This document shows, piece after piece, positions 37,542-47,368 of a stretch of DNA of 64,000 bases. The notes under the pieces are model-generated. The model was not told where the DNA came from, made no database searches, and saw only the letters and a program-made list of their open reading frames with translations. Within the stretch, counting starts at the first letter, position 1; each line of letters opens with the position of its first letter. Source of the DNA: DASSLY01 sp035689185 (GTDB lineage Bacteria; Actinomycetota; Actinomycetes; Actinomycetales; Dermatophilaceae); contig DASSLY010000044.1 in the NCBI GenBank assembly GCA_035689185.1, forward strand, positions 72,383-136,382, read 5' to 3'. A program made the translations under genes and the position numbers.

Positions 37542-38350
37542 GGGAGGTCCCTTCTGGTGTTGGCCGGCGGGCCGGCGGGTGTGGTGGTGGCCGGCGGGCC
37601 GGCGGGTGTGGTGGCCGGCGGGCCGGCGAGGGTCATCTGGATTTGGTACCGGTCCCCGCGGTAGCGGGAGACCACGTGCTCAACCGGTCGGCTGCCGGCG
37701 CGGGAGACCCGGCGGAAGACCATGAGCGGGCAGTGCTGTGGCGCCTGCAGCAGCCGGGCCAGGCCGGTGTCGGCGTTCTCCGCCCAGACGGTCTGCTCTG
37801 CCGCGTCGATGACGACGCCGTAGTCGGTGGCCAGCAGCTCGTAGAGCGAGCCGGACAGGTCCCTGTCGCCGAGACCGGGCAGCAGCCCGGCGGCATACCA
37901 GCCGTTCTCCAGCGCGATCGGGACGCCGTCGGCCAGTCGCAGCCGGTCCACCCGCCAGGCCGGCTCGCCGTCGGCCAGCCGCAGGCTGGCCACCACGTCG
38001 TCCAGCGGCCGGTCCAGCTCGACCCGCAGCACCTGGGTGGTCGGCACGAATCCGCGTCGGCGCATGTCCTGGGTGAACGAGGCCAGGTGCAGCTGGCTCT
38101 CGTGGCGCTTGGCTCGGACGAAGGTGCCCTTGCCGTGGGCGCGCTGCAGCACGCCTTCGGTGATCAGGCTCTGCACCGCCTGCCGCACGGTCGCCCGCGA
38201 GACCCCGAACGTGACCATCAGCTCGCGCTCGGACGGGATCGCCTGGTCCGGGCCCACCGGCCCGGTCGCGAGGTCGGCCAGGATCCGGGTGAGCTGCACG
38301 TGCTTGGGCACCGGGCCGTCGACGATGGCTTCGGTATGCCGGGTGCTCAC
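37538..38350 (-). CDS. GntR/HutC-family regulator (DasR/NagR type)
   Basis: A 270-residue regulator: winged helix (residues ~12-80, with SERELMVTFGVSRATVRQAV) and a UTRA effector domain (~95-245, FTQDMRRRGF ... DGEPAWRVDRLRLADGVP). DasR and NagR of this family bind glucosamine-6-P or GlcNAc-6-P and repress GlcNAc genes. GTG start 38350 follows GGAGAAGCAG; a longer in-frame extension crosses the promoter and is rejected. The C-terminal tail (GPPATTPAGPPATTTPAGPP) comes from 24-27-base DNA repeats and is probably not part of the fold. Divergent from nagB-like SIS gene, with a palindromic operator between. Confidence 0.88.
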
Positions 38351-38403
38351 CTGCTTCTCCGTTCCTGGACAACCGCTGGTGTGGCTGGTACGTTCTGGAT
38401 CGT

Positions 38404-38419
38404 ACTGGTACGAACCAGT
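38404..38419. promoter_or_regulatory. DasR-like operator (dre) palindrome
   Basis: ACTGGTACGAACCAGT is a perfect inverted repeat (ACTGGT / ACCAGT, 4-base spacer) in the gap between the GntR gene and the SIS gene. It matches the dre pattern bound by DasR (TGGTCTAGACCA-like). A second, weaker element, GTACG-N8-CGTAC, lies beside it at 38388-38405. It can control both divergent transcripts. Confidence 0.75.
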
Positions 38420-38447
38420 GAGCGCAAGGCGTGGAGAGGACGACTTG

Positions 38448-39509
38448 GTGGCACGGACCCGGGCGGGCACACAGATGGGGCGGGAGATCGCCGAGCAGCC
38501 GAGGGCGGTCGAGGCGACGTTGGCGGCCTTGTTGCCGTTGCGCAGCGACGTGAGGCGGCTGGCCGGCGACCGCCGGCGCGTGCTCTTCGTCGCCCGCGGG
38601 TCCAGTGACAACGCCGCGGTGTACGGGCGGTACCTGCTGGAGGCGCACAGCGGCGTGAACGCGGCGCTGGCGGCACCCAGCATCGCCACGCACTACCGGT
38701 CGCGGCTGGACCTGTCCGACGCCGTGGTGGTCTGTGTCTCCCAGTCCGGCCAAACCGAGGAGATCGTGGCGACCCAGGCCTGGGCGCGCGACTGCGGCGC
38801 GGCCACCGTCGCGGTGACCAACCGCGACGGGTCGCCGCTGGCCCAGCAGGCCGACCTGGCCCTGGTCACGTCCGCCGGCCCCGAGCTGGCGGTGCCCGCG
38901 ACCAAGACCTACACCACCCAGCTGGCCGCGATGGCCGTGCTGGCGACCGCACTCGCGCCGCACCCGTCGTCGTTGGATGCCGACCTGCACCGCGTCCCGG
39001 CCGAGCTGCAGGTCCTCATCGACGAGCAGCGCGGGGTCGAGGCGGCAGCAGCGGCGCTGGCCGGCGCCCCGACCGTCGTGGTCAGCGGCCGCGGGCTGGT
39101 GCTCGGCACCGCGCAGGAGATAGCGCTGAAGATGGAGGAGACCTGCCTTCGCCCGGTCCGCGGCTACTCCTACGCCGACCTGCGCCACGGCCCCATCTCG
39201 GTGGTGACCGGCGGAGTGACCGCGGTGCTGGTCGCCGCCCAGGACGGACCGCTGGTCGAGGCGATGACCGAGCTGGCCGGTGACCTGCGCCGGCGCGGGG
39301 CCCAGACCATCGGCCTGGGCGGAGACGCCGGTTTCGCCGCCGCCTGTGATCTCAGCGTCCCCGGCCCGGACCTGACCGAGCCAGTGGCGCCGATCGCCTT
39401 GGTGGTGCCGGCGCAGCTGGTCATCGAGCAGCTGGCACTGCGCCTCGGCCTGGACCCCGACGCCCCCCGGGGCCTGGCCAAGGTGACCCAGACCGAAGCA
39501 GACTCCTGA
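38448..39509 (+). CDS. SIS-domain sugar isomerase/deaminase (NagB-II-like)
   Basis: A 353-residue protein with two SIS domains, like the isomerase half of GlmS. Motifs: VARGSSDNAAVYGRYLLE, VSQSGQTEEIVATQAW in SIS1, and VSGRGLVLGTAQEIALKMEE ... YSYADLRHGPISVV in SIS2. It lacks the glutamine amidotransferase domain. With nagA and the GlcNAc PTS it probably deaminates glucosamine-6-P to fructose-6-P, replacing classical NagB, which is absent here. The GTG at 38448 is chosen eight bases after GGAGAGGA; a TTG three bases earlier is possible. Confidence 0.82.
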   Translation: MARTRAGTQMGREIAEQPRAVEATLAALLPLRSDVRRLAGDRRRVLFVARGSSDNAAVYGRYLLEAHSGVNAALAAPSIATHYRSRLDLSDAVVVCVSQSGQTEEIVATQAWARDCGAATVAVTNRDGSPLAQQADLALVTSAGPELAVPATKTYTTQLAAMAVLATALAPHPSSLDADLHRVPAELQVLIDEQRGVEAAAAALAGAPTVVVSGRGLVLGTAQEIALKMEETCLRPVRGYSYADLRHGPISVVTGGVTAVLVAAQDGPLVEAMTELAGDLRRRGAQTIGLGGDAGFAAACDLSVPGPDLTEPVAPIALVVPAQLVIEQLALRLGLDPDAPRGLAKVTQTEADS

Positions 39510-39625
39510 CTTGTCAGAGCCTTGCCGGGTCATGACGCCACCACGTTATGACAACTCGGGGGCGACATCTCAGGCACGACCATCTCAGGGACGACAATTG
39601 CAGGACCACAGAGAGCGAGAAGCAG

Positions 39626-39856
39626 ATGAGCAAGGCGGAGCAGATCCTGGCCGGTCTCGGCGGCGCGGCCAACGTCGTCGAGATCGAGGCGTGCATCACC
39701 CGGCTGCGCACGGAGGTGAACGACGCAAGCCTGGTGGACGAGAAGGCGCTCAAGGCCGCCGGCGCGCATGGCGTGATCAAGGCGGGCGCCATCGTCCAGG
39801 TCGTCGTCGGCCCGGAGGCGGACAACCTGGCCGAGGACATCGAGGACCTGATGTGA
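39626..39856 (+). CDS. PTS N-acetylglucosamine EIIB
   Basis: A 76-residue stand-alone EIIB domain (MSKAEQILAGLGGAANVVEI). Cys23 in EACITRLRTEV is the phosphorylated residue. The ATG at 39626 follows GAGCGAGAAG; a longer version from 39548 lacks a good site. The stop overlaps the GTG of EIIA. Confidence 0.9.
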   Translation: MSKAEQILAGLGGAANVVEIEACITRLRTEVNDASLVDEKALKAAGAHGVIKAGAIVQVVVGPEADNLAEDIEDLM

Positions 39857-40305
39857 GCGACGTTCTTACCCCGTGCGCCGGGCGGGTGATCCCGCTGCGC
39901 GAGGTGCCCGACGCGGTCTTCGCTGCCGAGATGGTCGGGCCGGGTCTGGCGGTCGACCCCGACCGGGACGCGACCATCGTCAGCGCACCGGTCGGCGGGC
40001 GGCTGGTCAAGGTCCACCCGCACGCCTTCGTCATCACCCGTGAGGACGGCATCGCCTTCCTGGTCCACCTCGGCATCGACACCGTGAAGCTGGCTGGCGA
40101 CGGCTTCCAGGTGCTGCAGCAGGAGGGTGTCACCGTCGACGCCGGGGTGCCGGTGGTCCGCTGGGACCCGGCGGCCATCGAGGCCGGCGGGCGGTCCCCG
40201 GTCATCCCGGTCTGCGTCCTGGACGCCCAGGCCGGCTCGGTGACTACCGACCGGGACCGGGCCGAGGTGGGCGAGACCCTCTTCGCGTGGCCGCCGCACG
40301 ACTGA
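39853..40305 (+). CDS. crr: PTS glucose-type EIIA (Crr)
   Basis: A 150-residue EIIA-Glc domain that passes phosphate from HPr to EIIB. TPCAGRVIPLREVPDAVFAAEMVGPGLAV and ATIVSAPVGGRLVKVHPHAF are typical, and the phosphorylated His lies in FLVHLGIDTVKL. GTG start overlaps the EIIB stop (GTGA). A repeat block begins right after the stop. Confidence 0.93.
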   Translation: MSDVLTPCAGRVIPLREVPDAVFAAEMVGPGLAVDPDRDATIVSAPVGGRLVKVHPHAFVITREDGIAFLVHLGIDTVKLAGDGFQVLQQEGVTVDAGVPVVRWDPAAIEAGGRSPVIPVCVLDAQAGSVTTDRDRAEVGETLFAWPPHD

Positions 40306-40605
40306 CCCCGCGCGTGGGCAGCCCGGCACGTGGGCAGCCCGGCACGTGGGCAGCCCCGCACGTGGGCAGCCCCGCACGTGGGAACCCCCCATCTGGGAAC
40401 CCCCCATCTGGGAAACCCCCCCATCTGGGAAACCCCCCCACCTGGGCAGGCCCGCACCCGGGCAGCCGGCCCCGTTCTGGCGGGGCACGCCCGGGCCGGC
40501 CAAGGTGCCCCGGATCGTCAGCAACCCGTCGTACCCTCAAAGGCGAGCACCCGGCATACCGGCTCGGTCTGCCGTTTCCCAGCACGAAGGCGCCGACGAT
40601 TTCGC
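40306..40605. repeat. 16-bp tandem repeat between crr and ftsE
   Basis: From about 40310 to 40460 a unit GTGGGCAGCCCGGCAC (16 bases) occurs four times with small changes, then drifts to GTGGGAACCCCCCATC-like units of 15-17 bases for another four to five copies. The remainder up to ftsE contains one octamer (40552) and presumably the ftsE promoter. Apparent proteins with [12 protein letters not shown] repeats here are artefacts. Confidence 0.85.
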
Positions 40606-41298
<693 letters not shown>

Positions 41299-41306
41299 GA
41301 GGCGAG

Positions 41307-42212
41307 ATGCGAGCGGGATTCGTGCTCGGCGAGCTGTGGACCGGGCTGCGCCGCAACATGTCGATGGCCATCTCGGTCACCCTGGTGACGATGGTCTCGC
41401 TGTTCTTCGTCGGCCTCGGGGTGCTGTCCCAGCGGCAGGTCGACACCATGAAGGACTACTGGTACGACCGGGTGCAGGTCTCGATCTTCCTCTGCACCGC
41501 CACCTCCGACCAGCCGAACTGCGCGAACGGCAAGGTCACCGATGCCCAGCGGGCCGACATCAAGTCGCAGCTGGAGGCGATGAAGCCGCTGGTGCAGAAC
41601 GTCTACTTCGAGTCCCAGCAGCAGGCCTACGAGCGGCTGCGGGAGCAGTTCAAGGACAGCTCCATCTACCGGGACGTCAAGCCCGAACAGCTGCCGGAGA
41701 GCTTCCGCGTGCAGCTGGCCGACCCGACGCGCTATGAAGTGGTCACGTCCTCCTTCACCGGCGCCCCGGGCGTGGGTCAGGTGCAGGACCAGCGCCGCAT
41801 CCTGGACCCGCTGTTCAACGTGCTCGGCATGCTCATGTGGGGGGCTCTCGGCCTGGCCGGCCTGATGGCGGTGTGTTCGGTGCTGCTGGTGGCGACGACG
41901 ATCCGGCAGACCGCGTTCAGCCGGCGCCGGGAGACCGGCATCATGCGTCTGGTCGGGGCGTCGGCCGCCGTCATCCACCTGCCGTTCATCCTGGAAACCG
42001 TGCTGGCGACCCTGCTGGGCGCAGCCCTGGCGGTCGGCGCGCTGTGGGCGTTGGTGCACTTCGTGGTCACCGGGTATGTCGCTCCGCGCATCCCCACCAG
42101 CTTCGTGGACACTTCCGACGTGCTGGCCATGACGCCCTGGCTGGTGCTGGTCGGCGGGAGCCTGGCGGTGCTGACCTCCTGGCTGACGCTGCGCCGGTAC
42201 CTGCGGGTCTGA
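41307..42212 (+). CDS. ftsX: Cell division protein FtsX
   Basis: A 301-residue membrane protein with four transmembrane helices and a large extracytoplasmic loop between the first two (residues ~45-170). The N-terminus RRNMSMAISVTLVTMVSLFF is typical. The loop holds a Cys pair (FLCTATSDQPNCANG) as in mycobacterial FtsX. AGGAGGCG precedes the ATG. The loop is expected to bind a coiled-coil M23 protein, and such a gene lies 2 kb downstream, separated by an unrelated glycosyltransferase. Confidence 0.94.
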   Translation: MRAGFVLGELWTGLRRNMSMAISVTLVTMVSLFFVGLGVLSQRQVDTMKDYWYDRVQVSIFLCTATSDQPNCANGKVTDAQRADIKSQLEAMKPLVQNVYFESQQQAYERLREQFKDSSIYRDVKPEQLPESFRVQLADPTRYEVVTSSFTGAPGVGQVQDQRRILDPLFNVLGMLMWGALGLAGLMAVCSVLLVATTIRQTAFSRRRETGIMRLVGASAAVIHLPFILETVLATLLGAALAVGALWALVHFVVTGYVAPRIPTSFVDTSDVLAMTPWLVLVGGSLAVLTSWLTLRRYLRV

Positions 42213-42326
42213 CGGCCTACCAGCCCTAGGCTGAAGGACCCGATCAGGCTGGCCGAGTGCTGGTCGCGCGAGTCTTCGGGCTCCCGCAGGGTAGATCGTG
42301 CAGCCAGATTCTTTATCTTTGATTTC

Positions 42327-43613
42327 ATGCCGTGGCGTTACCTCCTGGCCCTGATCGACGCGGGCGGGACAGTCCCGCCCGCGCTCGGTCTGGCAGCGGA
42401 GCTCGTCCGGCGTGGCCACGACGTCCACGTGCTGTCAGATCCGACTGTCGAGGCGTCCGCTGGGGCGGCAGGATGCACTTTTTCTTCCTGGCGGGAGGCG
42501 CCTCATGTCAACACCCGCGAGGAGCAGACGGCACTGATCGCTGCCATCGAGGGCCGCAACCCCTACAGGGCGTTCCGCGCGGCAAAAGAATATGCGGGCA
42601 AGGACATGACGAGCCGATTTGCTCGAGACCTTGTCAACACCGTGCGGGACGTCCCCGTCGACGCGATCCTGAGCGACGGCTTGCCGGGCATGCTGATCGG
42701 CGGGCAGGCGACAGGACTGCCCACCGCCGTGTTGTTGGCGAATGTCTATGCTCGTCCCACGGTGGGCCTGCCGCTTCTGGGCACCGGATGGTCGCCCGGT
42801 CCCGGCAGAGTGGCCACTGCCAGAGACAGTTTGGCACCCAGGATCGCCACCTGGCTGCTCGCGCGCACGCTTCCGCGCCTTAATGCGGTCGCTGCAGAGT
42901 ACGGCCAGCCCCGGCTCGGCGATGTTTTCGAGTTGTTCGATAGGTGTAGGCGCGTGCTGGTGATGACCAGCCCTTCCTTCGACTTCTCCGCACCGCATCT
43001 CCCGGCCAACGTCCGGTACGTCGGGCCTCAACTTGACGACCCGGATTGGGCTGCTGAAGCTGAGTGGTCGCAGCAGAGCAGTCAGCCTCTCGTGCTCGTC
43101 GCGCTGAGTTCGGTGTATCAAGGTCAATCTGAGGTGCTGCGCAGGATTTCCCACGCCCTCGGGAGGCTGGATGTCAGCGCCGTGCTCACCACCGGCAGGG
43201 CGGTAGACCCCAGCCAAATCGATGCTCCGTCCAACGTCCAGGTGCTGCGAGCCGCACCACACCGACAGGTGCTGGCGAAGGCTTCCGTGGTCGTCACACA
43301 CGCCGGTCACGGAATCGTGATGAAGGCGCTGGCGGCTGGGGTGCCGATGGTATGCATGCCGATGGGTCGTGACCAGAAGGACAACACCGCACGGGTGCTG
43401 AGGCTCCGCGCCGGCGTGCAAATCGGTATGCGGTCGGACTCCGACCGCATAGCCGCTGCGGTGTCGGACGTGATGAGCCACGCACACTACGCGGCGGCAG
43501 CCCGCCAGTTCGCCGCCGTGCTCGCACGTGAGGCTTCCACCAGGCCGCGAGGTCCCGACGAAGCCGAGGCCCTACTCGCCGATCCCTCCGACGAGCACAT
43601 CCAACCGGGATGA
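42327..43613 (+). CDS. GT1-type glycosyltransferase (UGT/MGT-like)
   Basis: A 428-residue GT-B fold enzyme of the glycosyltransferase 1 family, which attaches sugars from nucleotide donors to small molecules. The N-terminal acceptor domain starts YLLALIDAGGTVPPALGLAA; the donor-binding C-terminal domain has VVVTHAGHGIVMKALAAGVP and CMPMGRDQKDNTARV. Base composition is less GC-rich and codon use less biased than in its neighbours (for example GATTTCATG, TATGCGGGC, TGTATCAAGG). It interrupts ftsX and the M23 gene and lacks any octamer, which suggests acquisition. A TAGGCT -10 lies at 42227-42232. Acceptor unknown. Confidence 0.85.
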   Translation: MPWRYLLALIDAGGTVPPALGLAAELVRRGHDVHVLSDPTVEASAGAAGCTFSSWREAPHVNTREEQTALIAAIEGRNPYRAFRAAKEYAGKDMTSRFARDLVNTVRDVPVDAILSDGLPGMLIGGQATGLPTAVLLANVYARPTVGLPLLGTGWSPGPGRVATARDSLAPRIATWLLARTLPRLNAVAAEYGQPRLGDVFELFDRCRRVLVMTSPSFDFSAPHLPANVRYVGPQLDDPDWAAEAEWSQQSSQPLVLVALSSVYQGQSEVLRRISHALGRLDVSAVLTTGRAVDPSQIDAPSNVQVLRAAPHRQVLAKASVVVTHAGHGIVMKALAAGVPMVCMPMGRDQKDNTARVLRLRAGVQIGMRSDSDRIAAAVSDVMSHAHYAAAARQFAAVLAREASTRPRGPDEAEALLADPSDEHIQPG

Positions 43614-44176
43614 TGAACGCGGCCCGTCAGTTGTGACCCCGTTCAGCCACTGTCCGGCTCCACGGACCTAGTACGACAGCCGTCGTCCGTGATCATTGGT
43701 GTTCTCCTCGTCGTCGGTAGCGGCTGGCCCGTGCTCTGGCTGGATGTCTTCGCCGCCAGGTGGACCAGGCGAGCAGCCTGCGCAGGTTCGCCGGGCGGTG
43801 AGCAGGAGGGCGGCTACCAACCCGGTTGCTGCTGCCGAGGCGCGTGCTGGGTGTTCCTACCCATCACGCGCGTGCACATAGGGGCCGGGACGGCGGTCGT
43901 GACGGCGGCGTGGCTGCCCAGGCGACCGGCACGCCGTCACGGCTGCCGTCCCGGCGGGCCTAGGCCGGGTCCCGGCGGGCCTAGGCCGGGTCCCGGCGGG
44001 GTCTAGGCCGGGTGCCGGCGGGGTGCCGACGGGGTGCCAACTGGGTACCGGCGGGGTGCCGGCGGGGGGCAGGGTGGCCGAGCATCAGGCCGACGGGGTC
44101 GGATCTGGGCCGGGTTCGCGCGCTCCGCGTGGAGATCCCCTGGGACTGCTGTGACCCGTGGTACCACTGGGGCATC
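43614..44176. other. Non-coding region with tandem repeats
   Basis: About 560 bases between the glycosyltransferase and the M23 gene. The first 330 bases hold no recognisable gene. From about 43952 to 44070 there are two 21-base units starting CGGCGGGCCTAGGCCGGG, one 22-base variant, then five 11-base units CGGCGGGGTGC with variants. The rest leads to the M23 start. Confidence 0.7.
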
Positions 44177-45442
44177 ATGAACCACCGCTCCCGTCGACCA
44201 GCCACCCTGCTGCTCACCGCGGCCCTGCTGGCCGGCGCGGCCATGACGCCGCCGGCGTCGGCAGCCGCCCCCAAGGACCCCTCGGACCGCAAGGCCGTCG
44301 TCGACCAGCAGATCGGCGAGCTGGCAGGCCAGCTCGAAGACACCTCGGCGGACCTGGCGCGGGCCTACGTCGCCCTGCGGCAGACCGAGGCCAGGCTCAC
44401 CGGGGCGCGGGCCGCGCTGGCGGCCGCCACGGCCGCGGCAGCGGCCGCCGTGCGCCACCACGACGACGTGCGGGATCGGCTGCTGGTCGCCCAGACCCAG
44501 GAACAGCAGGCCGCGGACGCGCTCGCGGCGACCGCCTCCGCCGTGGTCCAGGCCCGCCAGCGGCTTGGCAACCTGGCCGCCGACGCCTACCGAACGGGCG
44601 GCCTGAACCCGTTGGCGATTGCCCTCGACCCGCGCTCCCCGACGGATTTCGCCGACCGGATTTCTTTGGTGGACACGGTCGCCGGGCTACAGCAGAGGGC
44701 GATCCGCGAGCTGGCCGAGCGGCAGGCCGAGGCGCAGGCACAGCAGGCCTACCTGGTCGCGGTCCGGCAACGTGTCGCCGCGTTGGAGCAGGAGGCCGCG
44801 GCGGCGGTGGCAGCCGCCCGCGACGCCCGCAACGCCGCCGCCGGGGCAAAGGCCGACCTGGACGCCTTGGCCGCGCAGCAGGCTGCCTACGCCCGGTCGG
44901 TGAACGCGAAGAAGGCGGCGGAGGCGGCCCGGCTAACCCAGCTCCAGGCCGAGTCCGACCGGCTCAGGCGCCAGCTCGCCGCCATCGCGGCCGCTGCGCG
45001 TGCCGCGGCGGCCCGCCGGGCCAGCGCCGGTCGGGCCGCGCCCACCGGCGGCGGCGTGCTGCGCTACCCCGTCAACGCCTACGTCTCCTCAGAGTTCGGT
45101 ATGCGGTTCCACCCGATCTACCACGTGTGGCGGCTGCACGCCGGGATCGACTTCGGCGCCGCGTGCGGCACGCCGGTGTATGCCGCCGGCTCGGGTCGCA
45201 TCGTCAGCGCGGGTTGGGCCGGTGGGTACGGCAACCGGGTCGTCATAGACCATGGGCTGGTCGGCGGGGCCGGGCTGGCCACCACTTACAACCACATGAG
45301 CCGGATCGCGCGCAGCGGCGGCTCGGTCGGGGCCGGCCAGCTCGTCGGCTATGTGGGGACCACCGGCGCCTCGACCGGCTGCCATCTGCACTTCGAGACC
45401 AGGGTGAACGGCACCCCCGTCAACCCCCGCCGCTTCCTGTAG
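44177..45442 (+). CDS. M23 peptidase with coiled coil (EnvC/RipC-like FtsX partner)
   Basis: A 421-residue exported LytM-type endopeptidase. Signal peptide residues 1-33 (cleavage after SASAAA-like region), long Ala/Gln/Arg-rich coiled coil (~40-290), then an M23 domain with all zinc/catalytic residues: His321 and Asp325 in LHAGIDFG, and HLH (403-405) in CHLHFE. FtsEX is known to activate coiled-coil M23 hydrolases such as EnvC. Here it follows ftsX with one inserted gene, and smpB follows, so the ancestral ftsE-ftsX-M23-smpB order is still visible. The ATG at 44177 is chosen for the signal peptide; an earlier in-frame ATG lies in repeats. Confidence 0.88.
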   Translation: MNHRSRRPATLLLTAALLAGAAMTPPASAAAPKDPSDRKAVVDQQIGELAGQLEDTSADLARAYVALRQTEARLTGARAALAAATAAAAAAVRHHDDVRDRLLVAQTQEQQAADALAATASAVVQARQRLGNLAADAYRTGGLNPLAIALDPRSPTDFADRISLVDTVAGLQQRAIRELAERQAEAQAQQAYLVAVRQRVAALEQEAAAAVAAARDARNAAAGAKADLDALAAQQAAYARSVNAKKAAEAARLTQLQAESDRLRRQLAAIAAAARAAAARRASAGRAAPTGGGVLRYPVNAYVSSEFGMRFHPIYHVWRLHAGIDFGAACGTPVYAAGSGRIVSAGWAGGYGNRVVIDHGLVGGAGLATTYNHMSRIARSGGSVGAGQLVGYVGTTGASTGCHLHFETRVNGTPVNPRRFL

Positions 45443-45644
45443 CCGGAGTCCGCGCTCGGCGCCCAACCAAGGTCGCGCCGGCAGGCGACGGCCGGCCTTG
45501 CGCCCGGGGACCGTGCCTTCCTGCTCACCGCTGCGGTGGCAGCCGCGCCGGGCGACCCCGGCCCGGGTGGCCTAGACTCCACCCGGACGTCGAACCCGCG
45601 CCGGCGTGCGACGAACAGGCACAGGCGCGACCGCAGGAGGTCTC

Positions 45645-45914
45645 ATGAGCCGACCCTGGGACGCCGATCCGAGCGCGGAGTTCACGCGCCGCCTCGGCGA
45701 GGACCCGATGGAGCTGGGCGTGACGACGACAACGCCGGACTGCCCCGCGCTGTGGGAGCTCTCCAACGGCGATATCGCCGTCATCGGGAGGGATCTGACC
45801 ACGGCCTACCACGGGAGGCTGCCCGACGGGGTTAGCGTCGGGGCCGACGAGCGTCTCGTGATCCTGCCCGGGGTGGTCCTGCGCTCCGCCAAGCCCGACA
45901 TCGGCGAAGCCTGA
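45645..45914 (+). CDS. Conserved small protein, unknown
   Basis: An 89-residue protein (MSRPWDADPSAEFTRRLGED) with AGGAGG well placed before the ATG and a TAGACT -10 at 45573-45578. Motif PALWELSNGDIAVIGRDLT and ending LVILPGVVLRSAKPDI. Acidic, soluble; similar small actinobacterial proteins exist but I know no function. Confidence 0.6.
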   Translation: MSRPWDADPSAEFTRRLGEDPMELGVTTTTPDCPALWELSNGDIAVIGRDLTTAYHGRLPDGVSVGADERLVILPGVVLRSAKPDIGEA

Positions 45915-45969
45915 GCGACGGCGCTTGCCGGCGTGCGGGCCGAAAACCGCGGGCGAGTGAGGTGACGGG

Positions 45970-46737
45970 GTGCGACCACGGGTCAGCCTTATCGGGTGGC
46001 TGTTCGTTGGTCTCGTGCTGGTCGCCCTGACCGTCCTGTCGCCGCTGGCCCTCATCGGAGTCCGGACGATCGCCGACACCGATATCGTCCGCATCAGCAA
46101 CCTCGGCCAGGCCTACGGCGGGGTGGCCGCCGTCCTGGCCTCGGTGTCGCTGGTCGGCGTCGCCTACGGGATCGTGGTCCAGCAGTCGCAGCTGCGGCAG
46201 GCCCGCGCGCAGATGCTGCGGGAACAGCACTTCCAGTTGTTGGGACGCGCTCTCGACGACCCCAAGCTCGCCGCCGTCTGGGGCGGGTTCGGCAGCACAG
46301 GCTCCGAGCAGGACTGGAAGGCGCAAACGTACGCCAACCTGATCCTGTCCTACTGGGAAATGCTCTACGACCTCGGCGCGATGCGCGAGAACGAGGTCAC
46401 CCTCAACGGCCAACGTCTCTTCCAAGGGGAGGTGGGCCGCGCCTTCTGGGAGCGCGCGTCCGGCACTCGGGCGGCGGTCGCCGGAACGCGCAGGCAGAGG
46501 GCCTTCCACGACCTGCTCGAGGCGGCTTTCCGGCAGACGGCGCCATCCCCGTCGCCATCCCCGGCGCCATCCCCGGCGGCACCGGCGCCACGGCCGTCGC
46601 CATCCCCGGCGCCATCCCCGGCGCCATCCCCGGCGGCACCCTCGGCGGCACCCTCGGCGCCACCCTCGGCGACACCCCCGGCGACACCCCCGGCGCCACG
46701 GCCGGCGCCACCCCCCGCGCCAGGGCCGCCCCCCTAG
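45970..46737 (+). CDS. DUF6082-like membrane protein with Pro/Ala/Ser tail
   Basis: A 255-residue protein from GTG 45970. Two membrane segments (residues ~7-33 and ~50-70), then RISNLGQAYGGVAAVLASVS and QHFQLLGRALDDPKL, the pattern of the DUF6082 family seen mainly in streptomycetes (from memory). Residues ~190-255 are a low-complexity Pro/Ala/Ser tail made by repeats of CCATCCCCGGCG-like 12-base units (46537-46735); it could be a recent expansion. Function unknown. Confidence 0.6.
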   Translation: MRPRVSLIGWLFVGLVLVALTVLSPLALIGVRTIADTDIVRISNLGQAYGGVAAVLASVSLVGVAYGIVVQQSQLRQARAQMLREQHFQLLGRALDDPKLAAVWGGFGSTGSEQDWKAQTYANLILSYWEMLYDLGAMRENEVTLNGQRLFQGEVGRAFWERASGTRAAVAGTRRQRAFHDLLEAAFRQTAPSPSPSPAPSPAAPAPRPSPSPAPSPAPSPAAPSAAPSAPPSATPPATPPAPRPAPPPAPGPPP

Positions 46738-46897
46738 GACTTGGGACCGCCACAACGGCCGGCCGGCCGCGCGCTTCGCGGACCCGGCGGAACGCCGTCG
46801 CGGGGTTCCGCGTCGGACAGGTACCGTGAGCGGTTGACTTCGGCGACCGGCGCAAACGTCTCGCCGACCGGCATACCAGCAGGAGAGGGGGCCCGGG

Positions 46898-47368
46898 ATG
46901 CCCAAGGAGCAAGGCCGCAAGCTCGTGGCGAGCAACCGCAAGGCCCGCCACGACTACCACATCGAGGACACCTTCGAGGCGGGGCTGGTGCTGTGGGGGA
47001 CCGAGGTCAAGTCGCTGCGGCAGGGGCGAGCCACGCTGACCGACGGCTGGGCGAGCATCGACGCCGAGGGGGTTTGGCTGGAGGGGGTCCACATCCCGGA
47101 GTACACCCAGGGCACCTGGACCAACCACGCCGCCCGGCGCAAGCGCAAGCTGCTGCTGCATCGCGATGAGATCCACAAGCTCACGGTGAAGACCCGCGAG
47201 GCGGGGCACACGATCGTGCCGCTCGCGCTGTACTTCAAGGACGGCCGGGCCAAGGTCGAGATCGGGCTGGCCAAGGGCAAGAAGCTGCACGACAAGCGGC
47301 ACGCCCTGCGCGAGCGGCAGGACCGCCGCGAGGCGGAGCGGGCGATGTCGCATCGGGCCAACCGGTGA
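46898..47368 (+). CDS. smpB: SsrA-binding protein SmpB
   Basis: A 156-residue partner of tmRNA in trans-translation. Typical features: start [34 protein letters not shown], the loop [20 protein letters not shown], and the basic C-terminal tail [30 protein letters not shown] lies before the ATG. The tmRNA gene itself is 9.2 kb downstream. Confidence 0.96.
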   Translation: MPKEQGRKLVASNRKARHDYHIEDTFEAGLVLWGTEVKSLRQGRATLTDGWASIDAEGVWLEGVHIPEYTQGTWTNHAARRKRKLLLHRDEIHKLTVKTREAGHTIVPLALYFKDGRAKVEIGLAKGKKLHDKRHALRERQDRREAERAMSHRANR

